Origin: Metridium senile
Taxonomy: Eukaryota; Cnidaria; Anthozoa; Actiniaria; Metridiidae
Length of the DNA stretch: 64,000 nucleotides
Reading direction: 5' to 3'
NCBI GenBank assembly: GCA_949775045.1
Contig: OX459097.1
Location: forward strand, 1,647,598-1,711,597
In this document: piece after piece, positions 1 to 11,300 of the stretch
How positions within the stretch are numbered: position 1 is the first letter of the stretch
Layout of the letters: each line of letters starts with the position of its first letter
The notes under the pieces: model-generated
What the model was told of the DNA's origin: nothing
Database searches by the model: none
Seen by the model: the letters and a program-made list of their open reading frames with translations, nothing else
Translations under genes and position numbers: made by a program

Positions 1-34
1 TATTGTAATTATTTCATGCAAGGTAGAAATAAAA

Positions 35-65
<31 letters not shown>
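35..65. repeat. (GTT)n microsatellite
   Basis: Simple trinucleotide run, followed by a short G/C-rich tail. The same pairing of a GTT run with a 'cctgggg..actt' stretch recurs near 32450-32525 and 48340-48380, so this is probably the end of a dispersed repeat. Confidence 0.8.
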
Positions 66-918
66 CCAATGAGGACTCCTTCCCCTTTTAATTTATAAGG
101 GAGTTCCCCCTGGGTGACTACTATTTCAAAAATAAAGACTCAGTTGTTTAAAGAACCTTATATAATAATTTATAGCAAATTATAACACACAATCTAATTG
201 TTTAAAAACAATCATACATGCTGATTTCAAACCATTGTGTGCTTTTTTAAAACTAACTTTCAAAATGCATGATATTTTCACATTGACATACATATTTGAT
301 TTAGCATCAAGTTTTTACAAATTATATTTACATATAACAATCTAACAGGCTTAAAGATGTAACTTATACAGTAATCTGTAGTAATACTTATACTAGCAAG
401 GCCTAGACTGAAAGCAGTCCCTACTTTTCCCTCCGGATTCAGGAGTGCGAGCAGTCCCTACTTTTCCCTCCGGATTCAGGAGGGAAAATAAGGGACTGTC
501 CGCAGTCTAAGCAAGGCCTCATCAACCTAGATTTAGTATTGTAGGTCTAAATATGTATAACTAATCAATACTAGCAGCGGATACTTTTTCCACCGTACCA
601 GCAACAGAAAAAAGCCTCTGCTCTCAATCAGTTGTTGCACTTAAATTTCGGTTACTAAGTCACACAATGACTTTGAATGACAAAAAACAAATCATTCAAC
701 TCAACCAGATATGTGACATTCTCTGCTATACGATTAATTAATAATAAGTATGTGTATACGTAATGCCATGTAAAAACTGGTTTGTAACCGATCTATAGCT
801 GGTTTTACATTATTGTGGATGTGACATCATCAAAATACGAGAGAGCAGATTGTTGCCTCTTTTCTCTCATCAGTATGGTGGGAAAATTAGCCTCTGGGAC
901 TATACTGTCTGATATTAA
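66..918. other. Non-coding stretch with one small repeat
   Basis: I see no supportable exon here. The only structure is at 401-516: two direct copies of a 32-bp unit (414 and 451) whose outer copy is inverted at 479-511, giving a small hairpin of MITE type. Confidence 0.5.
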
Positions 919-1563
919 AGGTTTTATTTTATTTTATTATTTTATTTTAATCAATTTGCCACAATGGCAGGGATAGAGACACAGGGCAGGGCCCCAATTG
1001 CTTGGCAATATCCCCTAAGAAATAAGATATAACGGAAAGGTATAATGAAATACAGATAATAAGCTGTATGAATGACAGCTTACGCCAATTACTGAACGAA
1101 ATTACAAAAATATATACAAGGGAAAACAGCCAAAGGTAAAGACAGTTTATGGTGGCTGGTACATTTGCAGTTCTTTATAATACATATTGTGTAGGTGTTC
1201 TTTGAACTGTTTCAAGTGGAGATTCTTGAAATGTGATGGCAAATTGTTCCAAAGCTTTAAGACTCTTGGGAAAAAGGAACACATATAGTAGTTTTGTTTG
1301 TGTGAGCTAATCATACGATAATTATTTGGATCATAATTTCGGGTCTTGTATTTTGAATAGATAGGAGTGATATATTTGCTTAAGTCTATGTCCATAGTTC
1401 CCGTATGGAACTTGAGGAATTGAGTTAGGTCTGTGATGTCCCGTCTGTATTCCAAAGGAAGTATGTTGAGAGTTCGTAGTCGGTCAGCATAGGACACATC
1501 TTTGGGGTAATTTAGTATGAATTTTGTAGCACGTCTTTGTACGTTTTCGAGCAGTCTTTTGTG
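919..1563 (-). mobile_element. 5'-truncated LINE, C-terminal part of reverse transcriptase ORF
   Basis: On the minus strand 1563-1147 encodes a typical non-LTR retrotransposon ORF2 tail. It has an 'RLLENVQRRATKFIL' motif, then a 'YADRLRTLNILPLEYRR' stretch and a terminal 'WNNLPSHFKN' motif before the stop. The frame is intact for about 139 residues. The 3' side runs through a short untranslated tail into an A-rich repeat at 919-950, which fits a LINE 3' end. The 5' break lies at a (TTTG)n run at 1561-1585. It is only a fragment: the catalytic reverse transcriptase motifs are absent. The clade (CR1- or Jockey-like) cannot be fixed from this piece. Confidence 0.75.
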
Positions 1564-1675
1564 TTTGTTTGTTTGTTTGTTTGTTCATATCAAATGTACA
1601 AAAAAAGTGTTCACTTGTTGTTATTCACCAATCAATCAACAAACTTTGTTTTAGTATTAAAGCGATAATCATTGC

Positions 1676-1814
1676 ATTTGATTTTTTTTGTTTTTCTGAT
1701 CCGTCATTAGTTTGAGGGCAGAGCTTACATCAAATTAACCAATGACTTTATGAGTTAACGTACAAGCTCTGCCTCCAAACTGATTGACGGATCAGTAAAA
1801 CTTAAAATCAAATC
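1676..1814. mobile_element. Palindromic MITE, copy 1
   Basis: About 139 bp whose ends pair ('atttgatttt' with 'aaaatcaaat'), including the inner 'tgatccgtca' and 'tgacggatca'. A second copy of the same family lies at 27745-27866, next to the minisatellite exon of gene 3. Confidence 0.7.
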
Positions 1815-2019
1815 ATATTTCACAATTTTCTAGTTGTAATGCAACGATTGTCGCTAGCTGTAAGAGGGTAGTGCTTACAGTACTTTGTGGCCCCCTATTA
1901 CAATTTGTGTTGTTAATCATTTTAATTCATGCATGTCCATAGTTAATTTCTATCTTAGCATTCCTTATATCACCTTGCAATTGCTTGGGCAACCTTTTAC
2001 CTATAATATTTTTATATAA

Positions 2020-2453
2020 TTAACAACTTGGAGACTTTTCCAACCAGTCCTCTACTTCGTTAGCAACATCCTCTCTCTCTATGTTCTTCAGAATGGTAAC
2101 AAAGCTGTCAACAGTGATTTTATAATCCAGCAAGATTGAATGAGTTGGTGTTTGTACCTTTTGTAGCCTGTTGATATTTGTTTTATCCATCCCTAGTTCC
2201 TCTGCTAACATACGGTAGTCTCTAAAGAAACTTTCTTCGGTATCAAGCATGTTACAAACACGTTGGTACAGGCTATTGGGCAAAGAAGTAACTTGCAAAT
2301 CTAGTCTCTCTTGTTTGGAAAGATGATCTACGTTTTGTGGTAGTTTAGAGTCACTTTCTTCATGTAAAGAATCGAGACTTTGTGAACTGCGTTTAACAAC
2401 AGATCCAGCTTTTTCTCCTGTGGTAGTGATATACAATTTTTTCCTTTCAATAT
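2020..2453 (-). CDS. Gene 1 exon 5, Ser-rich linker and UNC5-like Death domain
   Basis: Terminal exon. About 50 polar residues are followed by a Death domain opening 'LPNSLYQRVCNMLDTEESF', then 'RDYRMLAEELGMDK', and closing within a few residues of a final cysteine before TAA. The LPxSLYQRVCxxLD opening and the C-terminal placement resemble Death domains of netrin receptors of the UNC5 type more than the other domains here. The assignment is by eye. Confidence 0.78.
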
Positions 2454-5400
2454 CTGTAAAAAAATGAAAGAAAGAACAGCTGTTATAGTATGCATATCAT
2501 ATAAAATGAGCAACTTCACTATTTTACATCTTTTTTGTACTTGTCACATTTTACGTCTTGCAATACCTGCATCATGTCAGACTAAAATGGTCATTTCAAT
2601 CAACAAAGACAAACAAACCTAGTCCTCCATTAACACTGGTGAGAGAAATGTTTTCAATGACAAGGAAAGTAAAGACTTGGCTGTCGAGAGTTTGTGTCAC
2701 AAAAAATAAACAGCAATAGAAATGTTTGTAGATCAGTTTGTATATAGGCGTGTCCACCAGTTCCTTTGACCATGTGTACAGTGTGAAAGGTATACTATCA
2801 ACATCATGTAAACTAGTTTTCATCAATGTCAATGTAATTGAAACACAGTTATTTATTCTCTATAAAGTATTATTCTCCTCTTCCTACCTTGCTTTACTCC
2901 ATTTCTTAACTCAACAACAACATCATTCCTGCCAATACTCTGTAAACACTTCACCATCATCCCCACTGTGAAGTCAGGCTTGTTAGCAAATATCCACCCT
3001 ATCAGCAGATCAGTGGGGTTCTTATTGTTTACCCTAGTCATGTCAAAGTCTTGGTAGATGTCCCCCGGTATACCTAGGTTGTATGCAAGGTTTCTCCAGT
3101 TTTTCATAGGTCCATCTTTGTCTAGAAGACCGCTGAGTTCATCCATTAGAGGTGATTGTGATTTGAATTCATCTTTAGCAAGAGCGTTGTCTGGAATAAT
3201 AATTATAATTTATTAAGATAATATTTAATAGTAATGATAACAATCATGATAATAATTAAACGCCATCCTCGGAAACCCAGGGGTAATCTTCTGTCGCTCG
3301 TTTCTCGACCTAATAAGATCGACCAATCAGGAAAGAGCTGAATTTTGACTTCCAGAACAAGCTCCAACTGACTACGTTCCCAGGGGTATTTATTCTGGGA
3401 GCGAAAAACGAGCAACAGAAGATTACCCCTGGGTTCCCGAGGATGATTAAACTCATAATGATAATAAGTGCTAGATAAGATTGTATATCAAACTAAATTC
3501 TTAGTGTTTTTGATGAATAAAATAAAGTGAGTGAGTGAAGACTATTAGCCTAGGGTTACTTTTAAATTTTATTATTAAATATTAATAATTCATAGGAAAT
3601 TGACAGAAATTAGAGCTGTAATGATGGTTGTATTTTAGATACAAAATTGTCCTGATTTGCATTAAGTTTTAACTTGAATTTTCTTGGTCAGATTCACTTT
3701 TATCTTGAAAATTTAGGTCAAATGCAAAATAACTAGCTTAGGAGTTTCAAATGTTATATACAATATCCACATCTGATCAGACTGTATGAGATATATGTAC
3801 TACAGCTCATCTTTAACTTGCCTTTGTGTATCCTATACAGATCGGCCGCTCATATTGTATACATTACTTACAATATCCGCATCAGATCTGTATGAGATAT
3901 ATATTACAGCTCATCTTCCAACTTGCCTTTGTACATCCTATACAGATCGGTAGCTCATATTGTATATATTACTTACAATATCTGCATCAGATCTGTATGA
4001 GATATATGTACTACAGCTCATCTTCCAACTTGCCTTTGTGTATCCTATACAGATCGGTAGCTCATATTGTATATATTACTTACAATATCTGCATCAGATC
4101 TGTATGAGATATATGTACTACAGCTCATCTTCCAACTTGCCTTTGTGTATCCTATACAGATCGGTAGCTCATATTGTATATATTACTTACAATATCCGCA
4201 TCAGATCTGTATGAGATATATATTACAGCTCATCTTTAACTTGCCTTTGTGTATCCTATACAGATCGGTAGCTCATATTGTATATATTACTTACAATATC
4301 TGCATCAGATCTGTATGAGATATATATTACAGCTAATCTTCCAGCTTGCCTTTGTACATCCTATACAAATCGGTAGCTCATATTGTATATAATATATTAC
4401 TTACAATATGCGCATTGAGTTTTTAAAATGCGCTATAAGCACCTAGTATAAATAAATATCCATATCTAATCTGTAGGAGATAGATGTACTACGGGCCCAT
4501 CTTCAACTCACCTTTGTATATCGCATACAGGTCAGCCGCTCATATTGTATCTGGTACTACCACAGGCAGCCCAAGCAATTCACTTATACAGTAGAGATAT
4601 GTGAAAAAAAAATCTTTCTGTCCAGAAACCAGCAAAAGTTTCACGGATCCCCAGTCAGACCTCACGAAATTATAGATATTGAATGATTTTCAATGACAAT
4701 TTTCCTTCAGATTATCTGTTAGCTGTGGTTAAAGGACACCGATAACTTTGTAGCCGGCCTTCTTTTGTAAAACTCATTCTGATTGGACAACTCTATTCTA
4801 TGATTACCAGTCATCCAATCAGAATGAGTTTACAAAAGAAGGCCCGGCTACAAAGTTATTGGTGTCCTTTAACCGCAGCTAACAGATAATCTGAAGGAAA
4901 ATTGTCTATGTTGCTGAGGGGATTTTGAAAGCAAAGGAAGGATTAAATATGATTTTTTAGACCATCGAAGACAAGCGATGGATATCTTGAGTGACTAGCC
5001 TTTCCATTTTTAAGTACAGTTGGGCAAATATTAAGAAAAAATGCTCTAAAACGTTCAAAAACCACCCAGAATGACACCAAATAAATTTATCAACAACACA
5101 GGATTGAAATATGTTCAAATTTAATAAAAAATATGGATTTTTATCTCAAATATCTCTACTGTATAAGTGAATTGCTTGGGCTGCCTGTAGTATTACTAAC
5201 CTTATTATAGCTGTAGTGAAAGATATGACTTATATAGCATGTGTAATATGTAATTATGGTGAAAATGTGTTCTTAATAAAGGGCAATGCCAAAACCATAG
5301 TTTCATCATACTTTATTTACACATATTTAAAAAAATGTTGTCAGAAGATCTGCAATCTGCAATCTGAGACCAAAATGAATTGGCCCTGTTTTTTGCCCTT

Positions 5401-7513
5401 AGCTCGCCATATCCGAAGCCACAAAGTGCACGCAAACAAATTTTTAATTAGAAAAAACTGCCGTACCCCAGAATTCATTTTGTTCTCAGATTGCAGATTC
5501 AGATCTCCTTCTGACAACGTTTTTTGAAATAGGTGTACCATATTATTATTAAAAAGCTACTAGTTATTAAATGTTTTAAATATTACATTACCTAATAGTT
5601 TAAGTCTTTCAAAAACTTTGAGAACATCAAAACGATCCATATCTGAAAGACACTTCTTAATTTTTCCAACAGTTAAATCAGCAAGACCAGTTGAAATTCT
5701 AATGTGAAGGAACAAGTGTTCTGTTGGCCCAAGTTTAGGCTTTCCAAACTTTTCCCATTTTTTTCTAGGAATTTTTAACTTGTTTGCTAGTGCTCTCCAA
5801 TCCATGTGCCTTTTTGGAATATCTAGTTTATCTTTAAACATATCAACAAACTCCATGTTGTCAGCTATCTTCCATACATCCTGGTAACCATCTGAAAGAA
5901 ATTGTAAGGGTTCCATTATAAAATAGAGCAACAATGATAGCTAGCTAATAGCCATGCAGCCAAGAATTACAAATTTTGAGAAACCACAATCACAGGTCAA
6001 TATTCTTGATATTCTTGTTCCCCTCTTGTTTTCTCTTAAAAAAAAGATGTGTATTACCTTTGTCAAGCTTTAGAATAAGGTCATTTCGACCAGCATCTTT
6101 TAGCTTTGCTTTCAGCTGAGTAAAATTCATTTCTGGGTTCCATGTAATCAGATAATCAAACAAGTCTGCTGTTGGACTTTGTTCAGAGTCACAATCAAAT
6201 GATAAACTAACATCTGATGGTACACCAATGGCATGGGCAAGGTGCTTCCAGTTACGAATCACTCTGTTGTTGCTTCGATTCAACATCAAACACAGCTTAA
6301 CATTTAAAGGACTGTTTTCTGACAGTAGGTCTATCAAAGGGAGATCTGAAAAAAAGAATGACTTCATATGAAAGTTTTCTGACAAATATTAAGTCATCCT
6401 CTATTAGGCGGCCACAATAAAAAGTCCCAAATCTATTCCTATACCTATTCAATACCTACATTCAGCGGTCACCCTCTATTAAGTGGCCACTTTGGAAAGT
6501 TCTGAGGGTGACCGCTTAATAGAGGTACCACTGTATATAACTGTAAGTCTGCCAATGACAAAAATGGTTTAAGTAATAGAGACATAATTTATCAACAGCC
6601 AATCAGTGTATGGGATATACAGCAGCAAGTCAAAGACAAACAATTGTATATAATTTGCATACAGATCGGACATGAATATTGAATAGTATGTACCTATGAA
6701 AACCCAATGTTAGTTTATATTTAACTAAAATTGTCAAGATAAAAGTAAATCTGGCAGAGAAAATTCAAGTTGAAACTTATGCAAATCAGGACGAAATCTG
6801 TATGAAATTTACAGAACTCACAAAAATTCTTTGAAAAATTCTTATTAATTATTCATGAATTTTAGGCTGCGTTCATGATGAATGGCAGAGGGGGGCAGGT
6901 GAAATTGAGGGGGATCTGGAAAAAATTTACAAGAAAAGTGGGATGTGATTTTTTATCAGAAAAGTGGGGGATACCAAGGGGGGAGTGGATAAATTTTCAT
7001 TCTTGAGAAGGGGGATTGTTAAGAATTGTGAGGTGGGTGTTTTTTGCATTTAAAAATTTCACCTGACCCCCCCCCCCCCCCCCCCTCTCTGCCATACATA
7101 ATGAAGGCAGCCTTATAATAATCATTACAAGTATGTGATTTCTGACAAGAAAATTAGAGACTCTGCCGATCCATAAATGTTTTCTTTGTTGCGCTTGGCT
7201 TCAGTAAGCTGGCAACTCTGTCATATGATCAGCTTGGGATATAATCATTATAATCCTGTTTCGTCAAATATTACACCAACACCATCATAAAGAATATAAT
7301 TTTTATCATCATCAAATCATCATGATTATTATCATCATCATCAACATTGTTACCTTTAAATGTTACATCATATTTATCATCAAGATCACCATTTTGTTTT
7401 CTGTCATTCGTGTCCTGTCCATGTTGTTTCAAAGGATGTATAATGGCTACGAGTTTCTTTGAGTTCCCTGCAGTCTCAACCTGTTCAATGGGCTCAGGGC
7501 GCATTGTTGTCAT
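2020..7513 (-). CDS. Gene 1: protein with four tandem Death domains (494 aa predicted)
   Basis: Five exons on the minus strand: 7513-7354, 6345-6058, 5891-5592, 3190-2888 and 2453-2020, ending in TAA. All introns are GT-AG and phase 1, and the joined frame is open for 494 residues. The ATG at 7513 is preceded by an in-frame TGA six codons upstream, which supports the start. Residues 1-53 form a hydrophilic leader. Death domains follow at about 54-149, 150-249, 250-350 and 395-494, each with the helix-2 pattern (N/D)(W/Y)xxLA and, near the end, an R/D-D-(V/L) motif. There is no signal peptide, membrane segment or enzyme domain. Death domains are protein-protein modules of immune and death signalling, so an adaptor or scaffold is likely. 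The partners are unknown. The introns carry several MITEs and a satellite array. Confidence 0.82.
2888..3190 (-). CDS. Gene 1 exon 4, Death domain 3
   Basis: 303-nt symmetrical exon. 'MKNWRNLAYNLGIPGD', 'NPTDLLIGWIF' and 'GRNDVVVELRNG' give a full-length, well conserved Death domain. The open frame beyond 2888 is read-through into the intron. Confidence 0.85.
3264..3445. mobile_element. MITE with ~40-bp inverted ends (gene 1 intron)
   Basis: Left end 'catcctcggaaacccagggg' pairs with 'cccctgggttcccgaggatg' at the right end, with the complementarity reaching about 40 bp. No coding capacity. Confidence 0.8.
3763..4553. repeat. Satellite array, ~105-107-bp period, about 7 copies
   Basis: Copies are phased by 'cctatacagatcgg' at 3832, 3937, 4044, 4151, 4255 and (variant) 4360, with degenerate partial copies on both flanks. 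Each copy contains the small palindrome 'atattgta..tacaatat'. Three overlapping ORFs across the array are products of the repeat, not genes. The array ends exactly where the next MITE begins. Confidence 0.9.
4554..5197. mobile_element. ~644-bp TIR element with a nested hairpin element
   Basis: The ends pair over about 45 bp ('cagcccaagcaattcactta' and 'taagtgaattgcttgggctg'). Inside, 4697-4904 is an independent near-perfect palindrome ('caattttccttcag' to 'ctgaaggaaaattg') whose arms include 'aaaggacaccgataacttt'. It reads as one MITE inserted in another. Confidence 0.78.
5318..5538. mobile_element. MITE of the 'TACACCTAtTTcaaaaa' family
   Basis: The right end 'tttttgaaataggtgta' and the degenerate left end 'tacacatatttaaaaa' pair, followed by the matched arm 'gttgtcagaag..atct'. 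The same end sequence occurs at 10914-11210, 22824-23093 and 46078-46354. Confidence 0.75.
5592..5891 (-). CDS. Gene 1 exon 3, Death domain 2
   Basis: 300-nt symmetrical exon. 'HMDWRALANKLKI' and 'DRFDVLKVFERL' mark the first and last thirds of the domain. It is lysine-rich and more divergent than its neighbours. Confidence 0.82.
6058..6345 (-). CDS. Gene 1 exon 2, Death domain 1
   Basis: 288-nt symmetrical exon (phase 1 at both ends) with a polypyrimidine tract and CAG acceptor. It contains 'VIRNWKHLAHAIGV' (helix 2), 'SPTADLFDYLITW' (helix 4) and 'GRNDLILKL' (last helix), the pattern of a complete Death domain. Confidence 0.85.
6395..6536. repeat. Inverted repeat with 'CTCTATTAagcGGCCAC' units
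   Basis: Two direct copies of 'ctctattaagtggccac' type (6399, 6472) and an inverted copy at 6509-6526 form a small hairpin element just upstream of gene 1 exon 2. Confidence 0.6.
6865..7112. mobile_element. MITE with poly-C tract (gene 1 intron 1)
   Basis: Ends 'ggctgcgttcatgatgaatg' and 'atacataatgaaggcagcc' pair with mismatches, followed by 'gcagagggggg' and the C run plus 'ctctctgc'. A homopolymer C run of about 20 nt lies near 7067-7085. Confidence 0.7.
7354..7513 (-). CDS. Gene 1 exon 1, N-terminal leader
   Basis: Encodes 53 residues beginning MTTMRPEPIEQ, rich in charged and polar residues, ending at an AAAG|GTAACA donor in phase 1. The open frame continues into an acidic Asp/Asn/His simple-repeat stretch (7271-7353), which is intronic and should not be counted as protein. 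Confidence 0.75.
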
Positions 7514-7600
7514 TTTAGTTGGCTTTGTTCAATTGCTGTTGAATTTATACATTCTGAAATATTGCAATAACGTTGGAGCTACACTTAGCGTTGTTAATAT

Positions 7601-7810
7601 TTAAGGTAGTCGTACCTATTATCGCGCACATCATTTTATCGTGCTTTTCGTAAAAAATAATATATATCTTCTATTCTGCGTAAAAGTTTATTGTGGACAA
7701 AAAGATTGGTTGCAACAGAATAAGCGGCCATAATTGTTTTAATTAATTTCGAAGCAGTTTTAGAAGATATATATTATTAGGATGTGTGCGATAATAGGTC
7801 ACTACCTTAA
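7601..7810. mobile_element. piggyBac-type MITE with TTAA ends in the intergenic promoter
   Basis: Starts 'TTAAGGTAGTCGTACCTATT' and ends 'AATAGGTCACTACCTTAA', with further pairing of 'atatatcttct' and 'agaagatatat' inside. TTAA at both boundaries is the target-site hallmark of piggyBac-group elements. It lies 88 bp upstream of the gene 1 ATG, between two divergent genes. Confidence 0.75.
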
Positions 7811-8348
7811 TGTCTCTGAAAATGAACCTCGAAAGTAACAACAAAAAATCCAGAGATATTCACACAAATTTGTAGAAAATCGTTACAAAATAATATTAAA
7901 AAGGATATAGTATCTATTTTCTTTCGAATTAAATTATTTTGTACAGTTTTTATGCTTACTTTAGGGTAGAAAACAGAACTTTACTTCAAACTTGCTTCGC
8001 AGCAATTTTATTTACTACCCATAGGCCTTAGCACATTAATAAACCACAGGGAGCCCAACAGGAATCTTTCAAGTGAAGCTCCTAAACTTTTAACAACATT
8101 TAATTAATACATAATCGAAATAAATTAATTTTAAAGTGCTGTTTTAATAGTAACTTTTGATCAGAATCCTTTTTATTCTTTATTATGTTATGTTAAGTTA
8201 AAGCCAAACAGGTTGGGTTTCCTGTGGTATGAGGAGACTGGGTCGATTTCCGGGTTTTGGCATCGCTCGATTCTAGTTTTACGGGAAGATTATTTTGTAT
8301 TTAACACTTATTAAACTAAACTCCAATGGAGATCTAGTTTGGCTAAAA
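7811..8348. promoter_or_regulatory. Remainder of the intergenic space between divergent genes 1 and 2
   Basis: The two start codons are 835 bp apart on opposite strands. Apart from the MITE I see no repeat or further ORF, so this must hold the gene 2 promoter and perhaps shared control elements. I could not identify a TATA box or named site with confidence. Confidence 0.4.
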
Positions 8349-8391
8349 ATGGAGTTAATGAGGTCTGTTTTTAAGAAATCGAGTAAAAAAG
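8349..8391 (+). CDS. Gene 2 exon 1 (inferred), basic N-terminus
   Basis: 43 nt, 14 codons plus one base, with donor G|GTAGGTGC. Chosen because exon 2 has an acceptor but no in-frame ATG, and this is the only upstream ATG I found with a strong phase-1 donor. It gives a lysine-rich N-terminus that continues smoothly into the lysine-rich start of exon 2. Confidence 0.5.
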
Positions 8392-11300
8392 GTAGGTGCA
8401 AAAAGCTGTGGTGAGTTTGAATATTATTTTGTGCTTATCGAAGCACATTCTTTCAAACACGATTCTTTCAATCCCTTTACTCCTTTACTTTGATATAGAT
8501 ATTCATCTCTCATTATAACAATGAAAAGGCTACTTGTTTGTTTTGTTAAATATATCAAGAACGTATCTTTAATTATAAGAATTACTCTCTTACAAGTAAA
8601 CTTATGTCGTGTGGGTTTGTCGTGTGACTTGTCCAACAAGTTTTACAAACTCCCTGTAGTTGATGTATAATTCCAACAATATTCTTTTATAAATCATGTA
8701 TAGAGAAGAACAAAGACAAGCGAAAGTCAAAGGAATTGAGTGCTCAAGGTGATAACGAAGTGAAACCCATTGAAGGTGCAAGTAGTGCAAGTGCTAAGAA
8801 ATCTAACCAAGAACCTGATAGATCAAGCAGTGTCCAGGCTGATATAAAAGCCAATGGATCAGCTCCATCTGGTGCTAGTGCGTGTCTGTCCCCATGTGCA
8901 GTAACAGGGCATTGCCAAGATGGCACTAACAAAGATAGTGATGTTGGTTGGGAGAAAATCTACCCATCATTACCAGCACCTGATCAGCAGGTAGATGCTA
9001 CACATGTATTGAACAACCAAACAGGGACTAATACTTCTAGAGGTAAAGCATCACACCAAGGATATTATCATATAAATCATCATCATTTTCATCATCATCA
9101 TTATCATCATAGTAGAGTTGGTAAAATGCAAATGGGAACTAGCAAGTAAACTAGTATAGGCTGCATCGGTGTTTGATATAAACGATAGGTATAATAAAAT
9201 GAATTTTGTAAGGTCTTGTAACACCCTAAAAAAAATTTGAAAATGGAGGCGAAACCAGGATTAAACATGATAAGTTTGACATTCTCTGGCGTTTTTATTT
9301 CTTTAAGGTGAGCTTTCGACCTTAAACACTAAGTTCTTTAACAGTAGTGAGAAGAACGTACACAATTTTTGAAATTACAAATGAGATAGATGTAAATTAA
9401 ACATGTCCTAAAAGAAGACCATTCACCAGATTTCAATAACGCCAAAGTAATAGACAAAGAAAATAAACGGACCTTGAAGTACGTCCCTTGAGTCATGGCA
9501 CACATCAAAAAACACCCACGCTAATAACAACTCCAAACCTTTACCAGGACAATATGTTAATCTGATTGACAAAGAATAATTTACATCTATCTCATTTGTA
9601 ATTCAAAAATTGTGTATGTTTTTCTCACTACTGTTAAAGACCTTAGCGTTGAAGGTCGAAAGCTCACCTTAAAGAAATAAAAAAGCCAGAGAACGTCAAA
9701 CTTATCGCCGTAAAAAATGTTAACTTAACTTTACTGTTGTTTCGAGCTTTAGCCCTTTGTCAGAAGATGCATAGATTCATCAACTCCAATCTTGACTTGA
9801 ATGTATTCTTATGTGATCTGATTCTATATCTTTTTGTAATTTGTATTCATTCTTACTAAAATTTGATTCTTTACTTATGATAAGATGGAATATCAACAGT
9901 GCAGACGAGGGTTGAACCAGGACATGAAGGGATAATTAATCCACTCAGTCAGATGGGATTAGAAGATCACGATTCTCGCGATTCTCCATCCTTGCAGCAA
10001 GAGATTCCACCACCTCAAGCTAATGGCATCCAATCTTCAGCAGAACCACAGCAAAGAAATGAAGAGCAAGAAGCTGTGATTGATGAACGCCCACAGAATG
10101 AGTTACAAAGTAGAGTCAATAATGAAGAGCAGAGGTTGGAAGATGGTGCAGAGAGTGAAACAGAACAGCTTGAACAACAAGTGCATGCACAAGAAGAAGC
10201 AGCAGCATTATCAGAAGATCCTTTAGGTAAGGACTCGCTAATGCAAATCTGCAATAATTATATTCATAAAATGTATAAATCCCCTAAAAAATGTTATAAA
10301 AAGGTTATATGAACAGGTTCCCATTTAAATCTGTACTTTACCATTTAAATCTGTACTTTCCCATTTAAATCTGTACTTATGGAAATTTTGTTGATGTGTG
10401 CTAAACACACAGATCAACCAATCAGAGAAGTTCACAGAAATAATATACTCTGATTGGTTGATCTGTGTGTTTATAATTAAAGCACACATCAACACAATTT
10501 GCATAAGTACAGATTTAAATGAGAAAGCACAGATTTAAATGGGAACCTGTTTATGATACTGGATACAATACAACTTTGTCTAGTAACTTAGACATTGATA
10601 ATATAAATAACATTTTTTTTTTCTACAAGATGTACCATAAACCTACTATGTGACTATTTGAAATAGTCCAAAATATTTTGTTTCACACAGACAAAAGCAC
10701 AAGGTTGATCAAAATATATGTGTGCAGATTAATGAAACATTTCAAGCAAATGACAATTTCAATTTCTTCATAATGACATAAGCCAAAATAGCATGTGATG
10801 CACACTCTGATTGGCTGCCCACCATGTTTACATCAGAGGACAGGTTTTCACACAAAAAAGTTCAAAAATATTTAAAACTAGTTAAATTTACAGTTATTTA
10901 CAAGTGTACTGTTTACACCTAGTTCAAAAAAGGTTGTCCGGGTGAACGGCGATTGGTGATTTGCGATTGCACGACCGAAAGGAACTATGGGTAATACAAA
11001 TTCCTTCTTATTCGTTTCTAAATTACCCAAATAATGCCTCCACCGTTCAGGTAAACCTTCGAGACACCCAACTAAGGTAATTGCTGAACTGTGTTTGGGT
11101 AATTTAGAATGGAATAAGAAGAAATTGGTATTACCCACAGTCCCTTACAGTTGTGCAAGCACCATCGTCAATCACCGTTCGCCCAGTCAACCTTTTTTGA
11201 ATTAGGTGTATATTGTTTTAGTTTCAGCTTTAATGGAAAATTGGAAAGAATTGATTGATAAAATTTGCCTAATGCTATATCCATATAATCCAATCATTAA

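Noticed and set aside
3826..4318. Three overlapping similar ORFs, possibly a repeated peptide gene
   Set aside because: They are copies of a 106-bp satellite unit inside a gene 1 intron on the opposite strand. Each stops within the array.
3763..4553. Regularly spaced repeats with dyads, considered as a CRISPR-like array
   Set aside because: Units are contiguous and about 106 bp with no unique spacers, and the DNA is eukaryotic.
9043..9149. His-rich tail after gene 2 exon 2, which might be a metal-binding region
   Set aside because: It follows a good phase-1 donor that joins perfectly to exon 3, so it is intron read-through of a CAT-rich tract.
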